Shown here one piece after another: positions 6,209-8,969 of a stretch of 8,969 bases of DNA; the first letter of the stretch is position 1, and each line of letters begins with the position of its first letter. The position numbers were made by a program, and so were the translations under genes. The notes beneath the pieces were generated by a model. The model searched no databases. It had not been told where the DNA came from and saw only the letters and a list, made by a program, of their open reading frames with translations. The DNA comes from an uncultured Shinella sp. (GTDB lineage Bacteria > Pseudomonadota > Alphaproteobacteria > Rhizobiales > Rhizobiaceae), in assembly GCA_946481465.1 (NCBI GenBank), contig CAMLOC010000095.1, positions 1-8,969 on the forward strand, given 5' to 3'.

Positions 6209-7065
6209 TGACCGCTTCCCTCTCCATGCCGCTCGTTTCCGGCCTGCGGCGGCTCTTCCGCAACAAGGCCATCCTGATCGGCGCGCTCATCCTTGCCGTC
6301 GGGCTCGTGGCGGCGGTCCTCGCCCCGTGGGTCGCGCCCTATGCGCCGAACAAGCTGTCGATCGTCAACAAGCTGAAGGCGCCGTCCCTCGCCCATCTCT
6401 TCGGCACCGACGAATTCGGCCGCGACATCTTCTCCCGCGCCATCTATGCGGGACGCATCTCGCTGCTCGTCAGCCTCGGCGTCGTCTGCATCTCCACGGC
6501 GCTCGGCGTCGTCATGGGGGTCGCCGCCGGCTTCTTCCGCAAGCTCGACGCGCCGATCTCCCGGCTGCTCGACGCCATGATGTCCTTCCCGGATATCCTG
6601 CTCGCCATCGCGCTCGTCGCCGCGCTCGGGCCGTCGCTGACGACGGTCATCCTGGCGCTCGGCATCACCTATGCGCCGCGCCTTGCCCGCATCGTGCGCG
6701 GCTCGACGCTGGTGCTGCGCGAACTGCCCTATATCGAGGCGGCCGTCGCCATGGGCCTGCCGACCTGGCAGATCCTGACGCGGCACGTCCTCCTCAACCT
6801 CGCCTCGCCCATCCTCGTACAGGCCACCTTCGTCTTCGCCTCGGCGATGCTGGCGGAAGCAAGCCTCTCCTTCCTCGGCGTCGGCGTCTCCACCGACATG
6901 CCGACCTGGGGCACCATGCTCGCCTCCGGCCGCGAATACATGAACAACGCGCCCTGGCTGATGGTGTTTCCGGGCCTTGCCATCGTCTTCTCGGTCCTCG
7001 CCCTGCAACTCGTCGGCGACGGGCTGCGCGATCTCGTCGATCCGCGCCTTGCGAAGGAAAGCTGA
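6205..7065 (+). CDS. ABC transporter permease, DppC/OppC type
   Basis: This 286-residue membrane protein is the second channel subunit. DppC-type features are the N-terminal transmembrane helix (22-44), FGTDEFGRDIFSR (66-78), SFPDILLAIAL (127-137), the EAA loop at 176-202 (YIEAAVAMGLP then LLNLASP), EASLSFLGVGV (218-228) and the C-terminal GDGLRDLVDPRL (271-282). The start ATG overlaps the previous stop by four bases; a second ATG follows directly and could also be used, changing the product by one residue. The ATPase gene starts two bases after the stop codon. Nothing is truncated or unusual, and it is expected to pair with the DppB-type permease. Confidence 0.95.
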   Translation: MMTASLSMPLVSGLRRLFRNKAILIGALILAVGLVAAVLAPWVAPYAPNKLSIVNKLKAPSLAHLFGTDEFGRDIFSRAIYAGRISLLVSLGVVCISTALGVVMGVAAGFFRKLDAPISRLLDAMMSFPDILLAIALVAALGPSLTTVILALGITYAPRLARIVRGSTLVLRELPYIEAAVAMGLPTWQILTRHVLLNLASPILVQATFVFASAMLAEASLSFLGVGVSTDMPTWGTMLASGREYMNNAPWLMVFPGLAIVFSVLALQLVGDGLRDLVDPRLAKES

Positions 7066-7067
7066 CC

Positions 7068-8870
7068 ATGACGGACACTGCAAAACGGCCGGTGCTCTCG
7101 ATCGAGAACCTGACGACCTCCTTCAAGACCGCCGAGGGGTGGCGCGCCGTCATCCGCGACATCAATGTCGAGGTGAATGCCGGCGAGACCGTCGCCATCG
7201 TCGGCGAATCGGGCTCGGGCAAGAGCGTCACCGCGCTCTCCACCATGCGCCTTTTGCCCGCCGGCCGGGCGCGCTGCGAGGGCCGCATCCTGCTCGAAGG
7301 GCGCGACCTGCTGCAGGCGAGCGAAGCCGAGATGCGCTCGGTGCGCGGCGGCACGATCGGCATGATCTTCCAGGAGCCGATGACCTCGCTCAACCCGGTC
7401 TTCACCATCGGCAACCAGATCGCCGAGGCGCTGGTGCTGCACCGCGACCTCTCCTGGAAGGCGGCGGAGGCCGAGGCCCTGCGGCTGATGGAGCGCGTGC
7501 GCATCCCCGCCGCCAAGAGCCGCCTCAACGAATATCCGCACAAGTTCTCCGGCGGCATGCGCCAGCGCGTAATGATCGCCATGGCGCTCGCCTGCCGGCC
7601 GAAACTCTTGATCGCCGACGAGCCGACGACGGCGCTCGACGTGACCGTGCAGGCCGAGATTCTCCATCTGCTGCGCGAATTGCAGCGGGAAGAAAACATG
7701 GGCGTGCTGTTCATCACCCATGACATGGGCGTGGTCGCCGAAGTCGCCGACCGCACCCTCGTGATGTTCCGCGGCGACATGGTCGAGACCGGTCCGACGG
7801 CGGAAATCTTCGCCGCGCCGAAAGCGGTCTATACGAAGGCGCTGCTCGCCTCCATCCCGCGCCTCGGCACGATGGGCGACGCCGCCGCGCCCCGCCGCTT
7901 CCCGGATGTCGACCCCGCCACCGGGAAGGCCAGCGACGGCCGCGTGACGTCGCCGGTTCCCGACGGCGTCGCGCCGATCCTGAAGGTGGAAAAACTCGCC
8001 GTGCGCTTCGCGCTGCCGCAGGGGCAGATCCATGCGGTCGAGGGCGTCTCCTTCGATCTCAAGCCCGGCGAAACGCTGGCGCTGGTCGGCGAATCGGGTT
8101 GCGGCAAGTCCACCACCGGCCGGGCGATCATGCGTCTCGTCGATCCGAGCGCCGGCTCGATCACCGTCGACGGGCAGGATGTGACCAAGGCCCGCTCCGG
8201 GGCGCTGCGCGCCATGCGCCGCACCTCGCAGATGATCTTCCAGGATCCGTTCGCCTCGCTCAATCCGCGCATCACCATCGGCTCGGCGATTGCCGAACCC
8301 ATGCTGGCGCATGGTCTGATGGGCCGGCGCGAGGCGAAGGAACGGGTCGCCGAACTCCTGCAACAGGTCGGCCTTTCCGCCGCGATGGCCGACCGGCATC
8401 CGCACGAATTCTCCGGCGGCCAGCGCCAGCGCATCTCGATCGCCCGGGCGATCGCGCTGCAGCCGAAGCTCATCGTCGCCGACGAGGCGGTCTCCGCGCT
8501 CGACGTGTCGGTGAAGGCGCAGGTCTCCAACCTCCTGCTCGACCTGCAGGAGCAGCACCGCCTCGCCTATCTCTTCATCTCGCACGACATGGCGGTGGTG
8601 GAGCGCGTCAGCCATCGCGTCGCCGTGATGTTCCTCGGCGAGATCGTCGAGATCGGCCCGCGCGCGGCGATCTTCGACAATCCGCAGCACGCCTATACGC
8701 GCCGCCTCATCTCCGCCGTGCCGATCCCCGATCCCGCGCGGCGCGGCCAGCTCAACCCGCCGCTCGACGAGGAGATCAAGAGCCCGCTGCGCCCGCACGG
8801 CTACGTGCCGCCCCAGCGCACGTACCGCGAGGTTTCGCCGGGGCATTTCGTCCAGGAAGCGGCGGCCTGA
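7068..8870 (+). CDS. ABC transporter ATP-binding protein with two fused ATPase domains (DppD-DppF fusion)
   Basis: This 600-residue protein holds both nucleotide-binding domains of a peptide importer. Domain 1 (about 8-265) has Walker A GESGSGKS (46-53), Q102, signature FSGGMRQR (160-167), Walker B LLIADE (180-185) and H218. Domain 2 (about 304-555) has Walker A GESGCGKS (341-348), Q392, signature FSGGQRQR (448-455), Walker B LIVADE (468-473) and H506. Both sites therefore appear competent for ATP hydrolysis. A linker at about 268-303 joins the halves, and each half carries an oligo_HPY-like tail ([22 protein letters not shown]), the first one short and without cysteines. The frame is open well upstream, but that part shadows the permease; the ATG at 7068, two bases after the permease stop with AAGGA at 7053-7057, is the real start. 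Such fusions are common in Rhizobiales and imply fixed domain pairing. It is the last gene of the operon. Confidence 0.95.
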   Translation: MTDTAKRPVLSIENLTTSFKTAEGWRAVIRDINVEVNAGETVAIVGESGSGKSVTALSTMRLLPAGRARCEGRILLEGRDLLQASEAEMRSVRGGTIGMIFQEPMTSLNPVFTIGNQIAEALVLHRDLSWKAAEAEALRLMERVRIPAAKSRLNEYPHKFSGGMRQRVMIAMALACRPKLLIADEPTTALDVTVQAEILHLLRELQREENMGVLFITHDMGVVAEVADRTLVMFRGDMVETGPTAEIFAAPKAVYTKALLASIPRLGTMGDAAAPRRFPDVDPATGKASDGRVTSPVPDGVAPILKVEKLAVRFALPQGQIHAVEGVSFDLKPGETLALVGESGCGKSTTGRAIMRLVDPSAGSITVDGQDVTKARSGALRAMRRTSQMIFQDPFASLNPRITIGSAIAEPMLAHGLMGRREAKERVAELLQQVGLSAAMADRHPHEFSGGQRQRISIARAIALQPKLIVADEAVSALDVSVKAQVSNLLLDLQEQHRLAYLFISHDMAVVERVSHRVAVMFLGEIVEIGPRAAIFDNPQHAYTRRLISAVPIPDPARRGQLNPPLDEEIKSPLRPHGYVPPQRTYREVSPGHFVQEAAA

Positions 8871-8897
8871 GACGCCGCAAGGAATCCTCCCAGCCTA

Positions 8898-8933
8898 CCC
8901 GCCGGTTGCGCTTAGCGCCGGCGGGCTTTTTTT
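8898..8933 (+). terminator. Intrinsic terminator of the operon
   Basis: CCCGCCGG (8898-8905) and CCGGCGGG (8918-8925) form an eight-pair GC stem. Inside it CGC-TTA-GCG (8909-8917) extends the stem after a TTG bulge. A C and seven T (8927-8933) follow. It starts 27 bases after the ATPase stop codon and is the clearest terminator in the window. Confidence 0.92.
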
Positions 8934-8949
8934 GCGTTCGGCGGGTTTG

Positions 8950-8969
8950 CCCCTCACCCTAACCCTCTC
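8950..8969. repeat. Left arm of a dispersed REP-like intergenic repeat, cut by window end
   Basis: The last 20 bases, CCCCTCACCC followed by TAACCCTCTC, match the start of a widespread proteobacterial intergenic repeat as I remember it, in which this arm is followed by a loop and a complementary GGGGAGAGGG-type arm. Only one arm is inside the window, so the inverted repeat cannot be confirmed here. It lies just past the operon terminator, where such elements are usually found. Confidence 0.5.

Noticed and set aside
6327..7067. Upstream extension of the ATPase frame as part of the protein
   Set aside because: This part overlaps the DppC-type permease in another frame, is Arg/His/Ala-rich without domain character, and the ATPase proper begins at the well-placed ATG at 7068.

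Overview
The base composition (high GC with strongly GC-biased third codon positions), the gene families and the gene order point to an alphaproteobacterium, most likely in the Rhizobiaceae or a close Hyphomicrobiales relative. That placement is inferred from style and content, because the window holds no rRNA or other marker gene.

Layout: (1) At 1-614, the 3' part of a group III truncated hemoglobin gene runs off the left edge and overlaps a small DUF6522-like gene by four bases. (2) At 632-1495 on the minus strand, a MurR/RpiR-family regulator (HTH plus SIS domain) converges on that pair with 17 bp between the stop codons. (3) At 1496-2187 lies a 692-bp divergent regulatory region, locally AT-rich, with no convincing gene. 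It carries at least seven TGAAAA boxes on both strands, a candidate promoter on each side, and three short perfect hairpins in the presumed leader of the rightward operon. (4) At 2188-8870 there is a rightward five-gene operon: M81 (MlrC-like) metallopeptidase, family 5 periplasmic peptide-binding protein, two DppB/DppC-type permeases, and one ATPase polypeptide with two fused nucleotide-binding domains. A strong intrinsic terminator follows at 8898-8933. (5) The last 20 bases look like the left arm of a dispersed REP-like repeat cut off by the window edge.

Together, 632-8933 reads as a self-contained, locally regulated peptide uptake and hydrolysis locus. The binding protein captures a peptide-like compound in the periplasm, the permeases and fused ATPase import it, and the M81 enzyme probably cleaves it in the cytoplasm. 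The divergent RpiR protein, whose SIS domain normally senses a phosphosugar-like ligand, probably controls both directions through the TGAAAA boxes. Each part belongs to a known family. I see no clearly unprecedented system. The least ordinary elements are the operator-like box cluster, the pairing of a sugar-phosphate-type sensor with a peptide transporter and an M81 hydrolase, and the structured leader.
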